From: an uncultured Bacillota bacterium
GTDB lineage: Bacteria > Bacillota > JAAYKD01
DNA: 26,679 nucleotides
Reading direction: 5' to 3'
Assembly: GCA_937897315.1 (NCBI GenBank)
Contig: CALCNS010000036.1
Span: forward strand, 1 to 26,679
Part shown: one piece after another, positions 1 to 7,718 of the stretch
Layout: every line of letters begins with the position of its first letter
Position numbering within the stretch: position 1 is the first letter of the stretch
Made by a program: the position numbers and the translations under genes
Notes under the pieces: model-generated
Database searches by the model: none
The model's input: only the letters and a program-made list of their open reading frames with translations
Told to the model about the DNA's origin: nothing

Positions 1-16
1 CCATTGCTCCGTTCAT
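1..16 (-). CDS. Start of a gene downstream of trkA (possibly trkH), partial
   Basis: Five codons (Met-Asn-Gly-Ala-Met) are visible before the window edge. They are preceded by a clear AAAGGAGG ribosome binding site (23-30 on the plus strand), six bases upstream of the ATG. The gene follows trkA on the same strand within 30 bases, so it is probably co-transcribed. In many Bacillota and proteobacteria the partner of a TrkA regulatory subunit is the membrane protein TrkH/KtrB. That identity is inferred from context only; the sequence present says nothing about function. Confidence 0.5.
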
Positions 17-45
17 AGCATGCCTCCTTTCTCTGTGTGGTCTCG

Positions 46-1404
46 CTATTTGACTAAAATATCGGAAAGATCGTCAAAGAATTCACCCATCGTCACCACA
101 ATGACGCGGTCGTTTGTTTGAAAATAGTCATTGCCAAAGGGGATAATGATATCCATGCCACGTGCAATACACGCGACCAGGGTATTGGGTTTAATTTGTA
201 ACTCACGTAAAGGAATTCCGCGGTGTGGGAAAGAGGAATGCACTCTGAATTCCAACGCTTCGATTTGACCGCCCACTAGTTTATACATGGTTTCCACATT
301 GCTCCCGGTGGAGTTCTGCATTCCACGGACGTAACTTAGGATTTGATTGGTTGATATATCTTTTGGTGATACAACAATATCTAAGCCATTATGTTCCACC
401 AAAGCAGCCAAAGCGGGACGATTCACCTTCGTAATTACTTTGCTAACTTGCAAAGAGGTAGCATACATGGAAACTAAAATGTTTTGCTCGTCCATACCGG
501 TCAAAGTGACTACGGCATCGGTGGTGGAGATCCCCTCCTCTTGAAGCAATTCTTGGTCGGTACCATCGCCGTGGATAATCATGGCCTTAGGTAATAGTTC
601 ACAAAGTTCAAGGCAGCGTTCTTTGTCATTATCGATGATTTTTACCTGAGCTCCAATACTTATGAGCATGCGTCCCAGATAATAAGCAATATGACTACCA
701 CCGATTAACATCACATGACGAGCCGGTTTGCCGGAAATGCCTAAAGCCTGCAAGAAATTAGCTATTTCGCCGGGAGCGGCAACTACATTGATTTTATCGG
801 CAGAATGAAGACGGAAGTTCCCATCAGGAATGACCAAATCATCTCCGCGTTGCACGGCGCACACCAATACCTTTACACCCAAACGATGTTGAATGTCGCG
901 TAACAATACCTGATCGAGCACGGAATGATCCTTTAGGCGAATCTCAATGAGTTCCACCCTACCCCGGGAGAAGGTCTCAACTTTCAAAGCTGATGGGATG
1001 CGTAAGGTTCGAAATAACTCGATGGCCGTGTTATATTCTGGGTTGATTTGCATGGATAAACCCAGTTCCTCACGCATAAATAGTAATTGATCGCTATACT
1101 CTGGGTCTCGTACACGAGCGATAGTATGCTTCGCTCCTAATTTCCTAGCAATAAGGCAGCAAAGCATATTGAGTTCATCGGAGTTTGTCGTCGCAATGAG
1201 TAAATCTGCTTTATCCACACCGGCTTCCATTTGTACCCGATGACTAGCCCCGTTTCCGTACACACCGACAATGTCTTGAGTATTGACGGCTTCATCAATG
1301 ACTTGCTTATCATTATCGATGATGACGATTTCATGACCTTCAACCGTGAGGTGTTGAGATAGTGTCCTGCCTACCTTACCGTCTCCGACGACTACAATAC
1401 GCAT
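46..1404 (-). CDS. trkA: TrkA, NAD-binding regulatory subunit of Trk potassium uptake
   Basis: This is a cytoplasmic gating subunit of the Trk K+ transporter and has the full two-unit RCK architecture. The N-terminal Rossmann unit starts at residue 1 with MRIVVVGDGKVG (GxGxxG at 7-12) and an acidic residue at the end of strand 2 (IIDND). It is followed by a TrkA-C unit. A second Rossmann unit begins near residue 230 (VMLIGGSHIAYYLG, then KIIDND) and is followed by a final TrkA-C domain. The length of 452 residues agrees with TrkA proteins of about 450-460. The ATG at 1404 is chosen over the upstream in-frame TTG at 1434 because AAAGGAGAG lies just before it and the Rossmann strand starts at once. 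A gene start follows 29 bases downstream, probably the membrane subunit. Confidence 0.95.
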   Translation of the reverse strand: MRIVVVGDGKVGRTLSQHLTVEGHEIVIIDNDKQVIDEAVNTQDIVGVYGNGASHRVQMEAGVDKADLLIATTNSDELNMLCCLIARKLGAKHTIARVRDPEYSDQLLFMREELGLSMQINPEYNTAIELFRTLRIPSALKVETFSRGRVELIEIRLKDHSVLDQVLLRDIQHRLGVKVLVCAVQRGDDLVIPDGNFRLHSADKINVVAAPGEIANFLQALGISGKPARHVMLIGGSHIAYYLGRMLISIGAQVKIIDNDKERCLELCELLPKAMIIHGDGTDQELLQEEGISTTDAVVTLTGMDEQNILVSMYATSLQVSKVITKVNRPALAALVEHNGLDIVVSPKDISTNQILSYVRGMQNSTGSNVETMYKLVGGQIEALEFRVHSSFPHRGIPLRELQIKPNTLVACIARGMDIIIPFGNDYFQTNDRVIVVTMGEFFDDLSDILVK

Positions 1405-1455
1405 GTCGTTCTCTCCTTTATACAATATTAACAAAATATCGTAAATCTTTGCCCT

Positions 1456-1484
1456 ATTTTAACACTAAATGAAGGTTTATTCAA
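1456..1484 (-). promoter_or_regulatory. Probable sigma-A promoter for trkA
   Basis: On the minus strand there is a -35 TTGAAT (1484-1479), a 17-base spacer and a -10 TAAAAT (1461-1456) preceded by TGT, which makes an extended -10. Transcription would begin near 1449, about 45 bases before the trkA ATG. This is a pattern match only. Confidence 0.55.
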
Positions 1485-1620
1485 TACATGACCAAGGGTT
1501 ATCCGTCAATTGGCTGAAGCCGCTCTGCCAAAGACAGAAAAAGTTCAACAGTTCACCATTGGTTCTACAAAAACAATGCAAATACCAGAAAAATGATAGC
1601 ATTTACAACAAGAAATGGTA

Positions 1621-1740
1621 GAAGGTTCTAGATAACCTTCGCCAGCTTTGGCAGGATTATATCCTTCGAAAATCGAAATGGAATGCAAATGGTGAATCTT
1701 TTCACCCTTTTCGGTCGTACAGTATATCCTGTTAACCGAA
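1621..1740. promoter_or_regulatory. Dyad-rich control region upstream of the dehydrogenase operon
   Basis: The 357 bases between trkA and the dehydrogenase operon (1405-1761) contain no convincing complete gene. Its right half carries several inverted repeats: GAAGGTT-6-AACCTTC (1621-1640), GCCA-4-TGGC (1641-1652), TTCGA-3-TCGAA (1665-1677), GGTGAA-4-TTCACC (1691-1706), and an imperfect dyad with TTCGGT/ACCGAA ends (1710-1740) around ACAG-tatatc-CTGT. The last one contains the only -10-like sequence (TATATC). These are candidate operators. No regulator gene lies beside them in the window. Confidence 0.4.
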
Positions 1741-1761
1741 TTGTATAAGAGGAGGGAGCTC

Positions 1762-2085
1762 ATGAGACTGGAAGAACATCCAATTTTGAAGTTCAACCGT
1801 GGAAAACAAGTCACTATTTATTTTGATGGTCAGCCTGTGGAAGCTTTTGAGGGTGAAACAGTAGCTGCGGCTTTGCATGCGGCTGGAGTGTACCATTTAA
1901 GCGACAGCCATGAACATCATCGACCCAGGGGTTTGTTCTGTGCGATTGGACAATGCTCATCTTGTATGATGGTGGTCGACGGTCGTCCGAATGTGAAGAC
2001 CTGCATAACCAAAGTTCGAGACGGCATGACGGTAGAAACTCAAAAAGGGAAGGGGGACTTGGGATGGAACGCAAAGAAATCGTAG
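1762..2085 (+). CDS. Small [2Fe-2S] subunit (Fer2_4/HcnA type) of an amine dehydrogenase
   Basis: This 107-residue protein has a plant-ferredoxin-like [2Fe-2S] signature: Cys60-x4-Cys65-x2-Cys68-x12-Cys81 (CAIGQCSSC, later TC). A fold of this type forms the N-terminus of sarcosine oxidase alpha and the stand-alone HcnA subunit of hydrogen cyanide synthase. It would pass electrons between the flavin subunits. The ATG at 1762 is preferred over the TTG at 1741 because GAGGAGGG sits at the right distance before 1762. The 3' end overlaps the next gene by 22 bases, which indicates translational coupling. It is first in a five-gene operon ending at 5095. Confidence 0.88.
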   Translation: MRLEEHPILKFNRGKQVTIYFDGQPVEAFEGETVAAALHAAGVYHLSDSHEHHRPRGLFCAIGQCSSCMMVVDGRPNVKTCITKVRDGMTVETQKGKGDLGWNAKKS

Positions 2086-3143
2086 TCGTCGGTGGTGGAC
2101 CGGCCGGTTTGTGCGCAGCCCTGCAAGCAGCCCGGATGGGTGCTCAAGTCACCTTACTAGAAGGAGATGACCGCTTAGGTGGTCAGTTGGTCAAGCAAAC
2201 TCATATGTTTTTCGGCTCGCAAAAACAACATGCCGGCACGCGGGGTGTCGATATTTCTACCATGTTGGTAAAAGAACTCGAGCAAATGCCCAATGTAGAA
2301 ATTCGAACCAATGCAATGGTCCTTGGTCGATATGAAGACGGCGCTTTAACCGTGGATGACAACGACCAATTTAAGGTAATTTATCCAAAAAAAGCCGTAT
2401 TTGCTACAGGTGCTAGCGAGAAAATGCTCATGTTTGCAAACAACGATATGCCAGGAGTCTATGGTGCCGGAGCGGTTCAAACCTTAATGAATGTCTATGG
2501 TGTAAAACCAGCCGATCGTGTGCTTATGGTGGGGGCTGGTAATATTGGGTTGATTGTCAGTTATCAGCTCATGCAAGCCGGCGTACAAGTAGCAGCCATA
2601 TTAGATGCCGGTCCGCGTATTGGTGGGTATTTGGTGCATGCTGCTAAAATTCGCCGAGCAGGTGTACCAATTTTGACCCGACATTCTATCAAAGAAGCGG
2701 TGGGAACCGACCGGGTGACTGGAGCGGTTATCGTTCAGCTTGACGAAAAATGGCAAGCCATTCCCGGAACCGAGCAAACCATTGCCTGTGATGCCATTTG
2801 CTTGGCGGTTGGTTTATCACCCTTTGCTGATTTATTTTGGCAAGCGGGCTGTGATATGAAATTCATCCCCGAATTAGGTGGTCATGTACCGGCTCGGGGT
2901 CAAGATATGCAAACCAGCGTGGAAGGCATCTATGTCGCCGGTGATGTGGGCGGTATTGAAGAGGCCTCTTCTGCGATGGTTGAAGGGTATTTAGCTGGAT
3001 TAAATGCTGCCTCGGCGCTTGGCTATGGCGGAGAAACCGTGCAAACCCAGCGAACTGAACTCGAAACTCAATTAAATGATTTGCGGTCCGGTCCGGTGGG
3101 CGAGAAAATTCGTGCCGGCTTGGCCAAGTTATATGCAGAATAA
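2064..3143 (+). CDS. FAD/nucleotide-binding oxidoreductase subunit (HcnB / PDH alpha type)
   Basis: This is a 359-residue disulfide-reductase-fold flavoprotein. FAD is bound by GGGPAG (10-15) with an acidic end of strand 2 (LLEGDDRLGG), the ATGAS segment near 114-118 and the C-terminal GIYVAGDVGG motif. A second Rossmann motif, GAGNIG (157-162), would hold a second nucleotide. In the crystallised Pyrococcus PDH1 complex the corresponding alpha subunit binds ATP; in relatives it carries NADH dehydrogenase activity. HcnB and sarcosine oxidase alpha usually carry a C-terminal BFD-like [2Fe-2S] domain. Here that domain is absent and is encoded separately at 3646-3954. The start at 2064 has GGGAAGGGGG before it; the in-frame upstream extension lies within the previous gene and is rejected. 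The natural electron acceptor is unknown. Confidence 0.9.
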   Translation: MERKEIVVVGGGPAGLCAALQAARMGAQVTLLEGDDRLGGQLVKQTHMFFGSQKQHAGTRGVDISTMLVKELEQMPNVEIRTNAMVLGRYEDGALTVDDNDQFKVIYPKKAVFATGASEKMLMFANNDMPGVYGAGAVQTLMNVYGVKPADRVLMVGAGNIGLIVSYQLMQAGVQVAAILDAGPRIGGYLVHAAKIRRAGVPILTRHSIKEAVGTDRVTGAVIVQLDEKWQAIPGTEQTIACDAICLAVGLSPFADLFWQAGCDMKFIPELGGHVPARGQDMQTSVEGIYVAGDVGGIEEASSAMVEGYLAGLNAASALGYGGETVQTQRTELETQLNDLRSGPVGEKIRAGLAKLYAE

Positions 3144-3154
3144 GGAGGACCAGC

Positions 3155-3643
3155 ATGTTACATGTTACCGGAATCCCGACCAAAGAAGATGTTGCCAAAG
3201 TCACTCCTTCGTTAGAGCGTTTGCAAAAAGGCCCTTGTGCAGTGATTGAATGTTTTCAAAAAATCCCCTGCAATCCCTGTGCTACCAGTTGTCCATTTGG
3301 TGCCATCGAACGTGGGAATGATATCAACGAGTTGCCTGTGATAGACTGGGAAGTTTGTACCGGATGCGGTATTTGCGTGGTCAACTGTCCCGGATTGGCT
3401 ATTTTTGTGGTAGACATGAGTCAACCCGATAGAGCTGCTGTCAAGTTACCGTATGAATTTTTACCATTACCCAAAGTAGGAGATGTCGTTACTGCGATTG
3501 GACGCGACGGGGTTCCATTGGGTGATGCAAAAGTATTGAAAGTACAAGACAACAAAGCGTACGACCGTACTCGCTTAGTTTGGTTAGAAGTTCAACGTGA
3601 TTGGGCCATGGAAGTCCGCCATTTCTCCCGAAAGGAGTCATAA
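3155..3643 (+). CDS. 2[4Fe-4S] ferredoxin-like subunit with a C-terminal extension
   Basis: This 162-residue iron-sulfur protein has two cysteine groups: Cys33-x5-Cys39-x2-Cys42-x3-Cys46-Pro and Cys68-x2-Cys71-x2-Cys74-x3-Cys78-Pro. The pattern fits a two-cluster bacterial ferredoxin fold with an altered first motif. After residue 85 a roughly 75-residue tail predicted to be beta-rich (LPLPKVGDVV, then RLVWLEV) has no cysteines and may dock it to the complex. Its role would be electron transfer out of, or between, the flavin subunits. AAGGAGG precedes the ATG, and the gene lies 11 bases after the alpha subunit. A 4Fe-4S ferredoxin subunit accompanies PDH1-type proline dehydrogenases in Thermococcales, which supports the family assignment. 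Confidence 0.9.
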   Translation: MLHVTGIPTKEDVAKVTPSLERLQKGPCAVIECFQKIPCNPCATSCPFGAIERGNDINELPVIDWEVCTGCGICVVNCPGLAIFVVDMSQPDRAAVKLPYEFLPLPKVGDVVTAIGRDGVPLGDAKVLKVQDNKAYDRTRLVWLEVQRDWAMEVRHFSRKES

Positions 3644-3645
3644 AA

Positions 3646-3954
3646 ATGAGTAACCATGAATACGATAACACCATTATTTGCCGTTGCGAAGACATTTCCC
3701 GCGCGGAGTTGCATAAATGGATAGACCAAGGATTAACCACCGTGGACGAGCTCAAACGTCTGACTCGTGCCACCATGGGGCCTTGCCAAGGCCGGACCTG
3801 CCGCCAACTGATTCTGCAGGAAATTGCCTCTAGAACCGGTGTTCCAATTAGTGAAGCTAAAATCCCTACCTATCGTCAACCTTTGCGCGGTATCACTTTG
3901 GGGGCAATTGCTGATATGAAGTTGGATGAGGAGGGTAAACCTCATGAAGAATAA
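3646..3954 (+). CDS. BFD-like [2Fe-2S] protein, stand-alone subunit
   Basis: This 102-residue protein has the bacterioferritin-associated-ferredoxin-like signature Cys12-x-Cys14 (ICRCED) and Cys47-x4-Cys52 (GPCQGRTC). The intervening helical stretch matches the domain normally fused to the C-terminus of HcnB or the alpha subunits of sarcosine oxidase and NirB. As a separate gene it would supply the third type of Fe-S centre of the complex. The start at 3646 is chosen because AAAGGAG lies nine bases before it; the longer reading from 3601 runs inside the previous gene. It overlaps the next gene by 11 bases. Confidence 0.9.
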   Translation: MSNHEYDNTIICRCEDISRAELHKWIDQGLTTVDELKRLTRATMGPCQGRTCRQLILQEIASRTGVPISEAKIPTYRQPLRGITLGAIADMKLDEEGKPHEE

Positions 3955-5095
3955 AGCCCAAGTCGTTGTCATTGGTGGCGGAGTAGTTGGTTGTTCTATT
4001 GCATACCACTTGGCTGCCAATGGCTGCAAAGACGTTGTTGTTTTAGAGAAAGAATTCTTAGCCTCCGGTTCCACTGGGAGATGTGGTGCGGGAGTTCGCC
4101 AGCAATGGGGCACCGAAATGAATTGTCGGCTGTCCACCGGTTCTGCGCGTGACTTTGAGAATATGAACGAAGAGTTGCAGTACGAAGGCGATATAGAGTT
4201 TCATCAAGGTGGTTATTTATTGGTAGCATATACCGATCATCAGGTAGAACAATTTAAGAAGAATGTTGCCTTGCAAAACAGCTTAGGCATACACTCCAGG
4301 TTTTTAACTCCCTTACAAGCCAAAGAAATTGTCCCTCACCTGAACATTGAACCGTTATTGGCTGCAACTTTCTATGAAAAAGATGGTCACGCCAATCCCT
4401 TCCATGTAACACAAGCATATGCCGATGCCGCTCGTCGCTTGGGTGTAGAAATCAATACTTACACCACCGTTACCGGAATCAAAACTGAAAACGGGAGAAT
4501 CATCGGAGTTGTCACAGATAAGGGTGAAATCTCAACACCTATCGTAGTGAATGCTGCGGGTGGGTTTGCCGATGTCATAGCTCAAATGGCGGGAGTGGAG
4601 TTGCCCACGTACTCGGAACGCCACCAAATCTTAGTAACAGAACCGGTAGAGGCTTTTCAAGGGCCCATGGTGATGAGCTTTCATCACAATACGTACTGCC
4701 AACAATCACCTCACGGCTCATTTATTATGGGCATGGGAGAAATCGAACCTCATGGTCATGAAATCATGAGTACATGGCAGTTCCTAAAAGAAATGTCCGA
4801 TAAAATAACTAACATGTTACCACCGCTTCGTTACTTGCGAGTTGTGCGGCAATGGGCTGGGTTATATCACCTTACTCCTGACCGTCAACCGATTTTGGGA
4901 AGCACCGAGCAATTGCAGGGCTTTGAAATGGCGTTAGGCTTCTCTGGTCATGGCTTCATGATCGCCCCTATGACCGGTCGTCTCATGGCAGCTCACATTT
5001 TGGGTTTAGACCACAAAGACAAAGACATTATGACAACCCTTAATATGGACCGCTTTGCGAAGGGTAACCTGTTTATTGAACCTTCGGTTGTTTAA
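3944..5095 (+). CDS. DadA-family FAD amine dehydrogenase, catalytic subunit (proline dehydrogenase PDH1 beta-like)
   Basis: This 383-residue flavoprotein is of the glycine/D-amino-acid oxidase (DAO) superfamily and would oxidise a secondary or cyclic amine. FAD is bound by VVVIGGGVVG (GxGxxG region 11-16) and the following VVVLEKE. The segment GSTGRCGAGVRQQWGTE and the C-terminal GFSGHGFMIAP closely match, from memory, the same positions of Pyrococcus horikoshii PDH1 beta (GSTFRCGTGIRQQ and GFSGHGFMMAP). L-proline is therefore the leading substrate candidate. D-hydroxyproline, sarcosine or an opine-type imino acid cannot be excluded. The ATG at 3944 has GAGGAGGG before it; an in-frame ATG at 3926 overlaps that site. 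It is the last gene of the operon and is followed by a hairpin terminator. Confidence 0.88.
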   Translation: MKNKAQVVVIGGGVVGCSIAYHLAANGCKDVVVLEKEFLASGSTGRCGAGVRQQWGTEMNCRLSTGSARDFENMNEELQYEGDIEFHQGGYLLVAYTDHQVEQFKKNVALQNSLGIHSRFLTPLQAKEIVPHLNIEPLLAATFYEKDGHANPFHVTQAYADAARRLGVEINTYTTVTGIKTENGRIIGVVTDKGEISTPIVVNAAGGFADVIAQMAGVELPTYSERHQILVTEPVEAFQGPMVMSFHHNTYCQQSPHGSFIMGMGEIEPHGHEIMSTWQFLKEMSDKITNMLPPLRYLRVVRQWAGLYHLTPDRQPILGSTEQLQGFEMALGFSGHGFMIAPMTGRLMAAHILGLDHKDKDIMTTLNMDRFAKGNLFIEPSVV

Positions 5096-5110
5096 TTGAT
5101 TAAGTAACAA

Positions 5111-5156
5111 GTAGCCCCCCGTCTCTCTAGAAAGAGTTACAGGGGGCTACTTTTAT
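5111..5156 (+). terminator. Rho-independent terminator between convergent genes
   Basis: A nine-base-pair perfect stem, GTAGCCCCC (5111-5119) with GGGGGCTAC (5142-5150), is followed by TTTTATT. It ends the dehydrogenase operon. On the other strand the hairpin also lies just past the end of the Bce-type permease gene (5163), but the following run is less T-rich (TTGTTACTT), so use in that direction is possible but weaker. Confidence 0.88.
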
Positions 5157-5162
5157 TGAATT

Positions 5163-6827
5163 CTAGGAAACTTGTTTGTTCTGAACAATACGATAATAAG
5201 CTCCCGCGGTTGCTCGGTATATGACTCCATAAAAGAGAGCAAAGACAGCACAGCTTGACATGACACAAAGCAGGAACAAGTTGCGATTGGTCATGCCGAA
5301 GACCGTTAACATCTTCAGTAAAACCGGAAAAGCCACAGAAATATGCACAAAAGCAACCAGTAATGGTAAAAAGAAGACCATGAGAATTTGTTGCAAAATG
5401 GTTTGCTTGACTTCCTTATGGCTTAAGCCCACTTGCTGCATAATACGAAATCTCTCGCTGTCATCAAAACCTTCGGTGATTTGCTTATAGTAAATAATCA
5501 AAACCGTTGTGACTAAAAACAAGGCTACAAAGAAAACACCTACAAACAACAAACTCCCATAGATCTGAAAAAACTCTGCTCTTACGAGAGACTTACTCTC
5601 TGTTTGCGCCAAACGAGGAATACTTTGGAGGTATGATTCACGCATGTTTTCATAGAAAGCATAATCGCTAGGTTCTTGGTTGAGATCAAAGTAAAAAGTA
5701 TAATATACTTGAGCGGGTTCGTCGTTGTCGCTCTCGATGGCTTCTATAGACCCATATTCATTTTGGATTTCTAATCCATATGATTTGGCATAATTGGAGC
5801 TAACTGTTTTTAGCAAAAGAAACAAATCCGGAGAATCTGCTGGCCAAAAGGATGAAATTGTGAAATCGCGCGGATATTGTCGGTCAAGCATATCTTCTTC
5901 ACCAAGGTAGAGACAAACTGTAGAAGAGAGAGTCACTAAAACGGCCGTTGCCAATATGCAAATACTGGCTAAACCTGCGGCATTCCGTTTCATGCGGTAA
6001 ATCATCCCTGATACAGAGATGAAATTACTGGGATGATAATAAAAATTTTTATTGCGTCTCAGAAGTTTCAACAAGGCTATGCTTCCGGAGAGGAATAAGC
6101 AATAGGTGCCTAACATAACGAACATAACAGCAGGAAAGAAGATAGCAATGGCTTCAAAAGGTGAAACAACCTTTAAAGCAAGGGTATAACCAGCTCCTAA
6201 ACTCAATAAACCCAGCAAGGTCGCCCAAGTTTTGCTCTTGGGTTCTCGTTCGCCTTCTTTTGCACTTTGGAGGAAAGCAATCGGTTCTGAACGGAAAACG
6301 ACAACTTGACTATAGAGCAAGACGACCAACCATCCTGCAGCAAACAATATTGTCGTCACCCCCACAGCCTGAAAAGGGAAGCGAAAATGTAACAGAGAGG
6401 GAATTCCGACAATGTAAAGCAGTAGGAGAAACATCAATTGGCTCAAGATCGCGCCGCTAAATATTCCAATCATCAAACTGGAAACAAAGGTAAAAAGGAT
6501 CTCCCAGAAGACGATCTTAGCCAAGTGACCTTTTTCCAACCCTAATACGCTAAACAAGCCAAATTCCTTAGACCTTCTTTTCATGACAAAGCTATTGATA
6601 TAGAAAAGGAAAATCAATGAAAGGAAGCCGCTCACCCAACGACTTACTCTTAGAATCTCCGTCATCGTCAAACTACCGGACATACCACTTTCAGCAACCA
6701 TAATCTGAACAGAACTTAGTATGTAATAAAGCATGGTCATCAGCGAGGCGGTGATCAGGTACGGCACATAGATCATCTTGTTTTTCCGCATCGTTGAAAA
6801 GGCGGTTTTAGAAAAAAAACTCATCAT
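5163..6827 (-). CDS. BceB-like ABC transporter permease (FtsX domains), short extracellular domain
   Basis: This 554-residue inner-membrane protein is of the Bce/peptide-detoxification family. Hydrophobic segments and an FtsX-like core occupy about residues 15-260. One more membrane segment lies near 285-307 and is followed by a soluble loop of roughly 110 residues (309-420). The last three membrane segments lie at about 421-445, 475-500 and 515-540. This is the BceB topology, but B. subtilis BceB is about 646 residues with a loop nearer 200. The loop is the part that senses antimicrobial peptides, so a shorter loop suggests a different ligand. The start codon overlaps the end of the ATPase gene by four bases (ATGA), so the pair is translationally coupled. 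It shares a terminator region with the convergent dehydrogenase operon. Confidence 0.88.
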   Translation of the reverse strand: MMSFFSKTAFSTMRKNKMIYVPYLITASLMTMLYYILSSVQIMVAESGMSGSLTMTEILRVSRWVSGFLSLIFLFYINSFVMKRRSKEFGLFSVLGLEKGHLAKIVFWEILFTFVSSLMIGIFSGAILSQLMFLLLLYIVGIPSLLHFRFPFQAVGVTTILFAAGWLVVLLYSQVVVFRSEPIAFLQSAKEGEREPKSKTWATLLGLLSLGAGYTLALKVVSPFEAIAIFFPAVMFVMLGTYCLFLSGSIALLKLLRRNKNFYYHPSNFISVSGMIYRMKRNAAGLASICILATAVLVTLSSTVCLYLGEEDMLDRQYPRDFTISSFWPADSPDLFLLLKTVSSNYAKSYGLEIQNEYGSIEAIESDNDEPAQVYYTFYFDLNQEPSDYAFYENMRESYLQSIPRLAQTESKSLVRAEFFQIYGSLLFVGVFFVALFLVTTVLIIYYKQITEGFDDSERFRIMQQVGLSHKEVKQTILQQILMVFFLPLLVAFVHISVAFPVLLKMLTVFGMTNRNLFLLCVMSSCAVFALFYGVIYRATAGAYYRIVQNKQVS

Positions 6828-7588
6828 AACGTGTTTCCTCCCGAGGATAACACAGTCAGTGAATCGGCAATTTTTTGATAAAACTGCTCCTGTGGTTGCT
6901 CAGTACGATACAGCTGATGATATACCGTACCGTCTTTGATAAATAAAACTCGGTTCGCATGACTGGCTGCTTTGGTGCTATGGGTCACCATGAGAATGGT
7001 TTGCCCATTTTGATTGATTTGCCGGAATAACTGAAGTAGGTTTTCAGAAGTGCGGGAGTCCAGTGCGCCGGTTGGTTCATCTGCCAACAGGATTTTGGGT
7101 TTTGTAATCAAAGCACGAGCGATGGCGGTTCGTTGTCTTTGGCCACCGGAAATCTCATAAGGATATTGCTGTAAGATTCCTTGCAATTGCAATTGCTCGG
7201 CCAGAGGTAGTAGACGAAGTTCCATTTCAGCCAAAGGGACACGTGCTAATACCAAGGGTAATAAGATGTTATCGCGGACCGAAAAGGTATCGAGCAGGTT
7301 AAAGTCTTGGAAGACAAAACCTAAATGATCCCGTCGAAAAGCAGCTCGTTTGGCATCGGGAATACCAGCCATATCTTGCTGTAGGAGCAGAATTTTACCG
7401 GCGCTCGGCTTATCTAATGTTGCTAATATATTGAGTAAAGTGGTTTTTCCACTACCGGACTCGCCCATAATCGCTACAAATTCGCCAACTTCAATTTCGA
7501 AGTTGACATCGCTTAAGGCCTGAACCTGCTGTCCGCCGAAACGGGTCGTATAGATTTTCTTGACATGTTGAACTTGTAATAATGACAA
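6824..7588 (-). CDS. BceA-like ABC transporter ATPase
   Basis: This 254-residue ATPase of the LolD/MacB-like group powers the permease encoded next to it. It shows Walker [10 protein letters not shown] (42-50), signature ISGGQRQR, and Walker B with catalytic glutamate [13 protein letters not shown] followed by the H-loop MVTHS. The start is a TTG at 7588 with a modest GAAGG site; no ATG with a better site lies nearby. A BceR-type box and a promoter-like sequence sit about 70-125 bases upstream, so the transporter genes are probably transcribed separately from the regulator genes. Resistance to, or sensing of, cell-wall-active peptides is the family's usual role; the substrate here is unknown. 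Confidence 0.92.
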   Translation of the reverse strand: MSLLQVQHVKKIYTTRFGGQQVQALSDVNFEIEVGEFVAIMGESGSGKTTLLNILATLDKPSAGKILLLQQDMAGIPDAKRAAFRRDHLGFVFQDFNLLDTFSVRDNILLPLVLARVPLAEMELRLLPLAEQLQLQGILQQYPYEISGGQRQRTAIARALITKPKILLADEPTGALDSRTSENLLQLFRQINQNGQTILMVTHSTKAASHANRVLFIKDGTVYHQLYRTEQPQEQFYQKIADSLTVLSSGGNTL

Positions 7589-7658
7589 GTGCCTTCACTT
7601 TCCCTTACATCAAAGATTCCCTTATTGGGTCAAGAAAAAGATACCACATAAAGACGAC

Positions 7659-7688
7659 CATATACCATCGAAGTAGCTTACAAAACAA
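7659..7688 (-). promoter_or_regulatory. Probable promoter of the Bce-type transporter genes
   Basis: On the minus strand there is a -35-like TTGTTT (7688-7683), an 18-base spacer and a -10-like TATATG (7664-7659) with an upstream TGG extension. The weak -35 fits an activator-dependent promoter, and the inverted repeat at 7698-7713 lies nine bases further upstream. Confidence 0.45.
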
Positions 7689-7697
7689 AGCGGAAAT

Positions 7698-7713
7698 CTT
7701 ACATCTTTGTAAG
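7698..7713. promoter_or_regulatory. BceR-type response-regulator binding box
   Basis: This is a perfect inverted repeat, CTTACA-TCTT-TGTAAG. It contains TTACA-N4-TGTAA, which matches the published consensus for BceR/PsdR/YxdJ-type regulators (TnACA-N4-TGTAA). It lies between the kinase gene and the ATPase gene, just upstream of a promoter-like sequence. Binding by the response regulator encoded at 8713-9396 is inferred. Confidence 0.72.
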
Positions 7714-7718
7714 GTTCG

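Noticed and set aside
1953..2063. Longer start for the alpha flavoprotein subunit
   Set aside because: It would lie inside the [2Fe-2S] subunit gene in another frame; the Rossmann fold begins at 2064, which has its own ribosome site.
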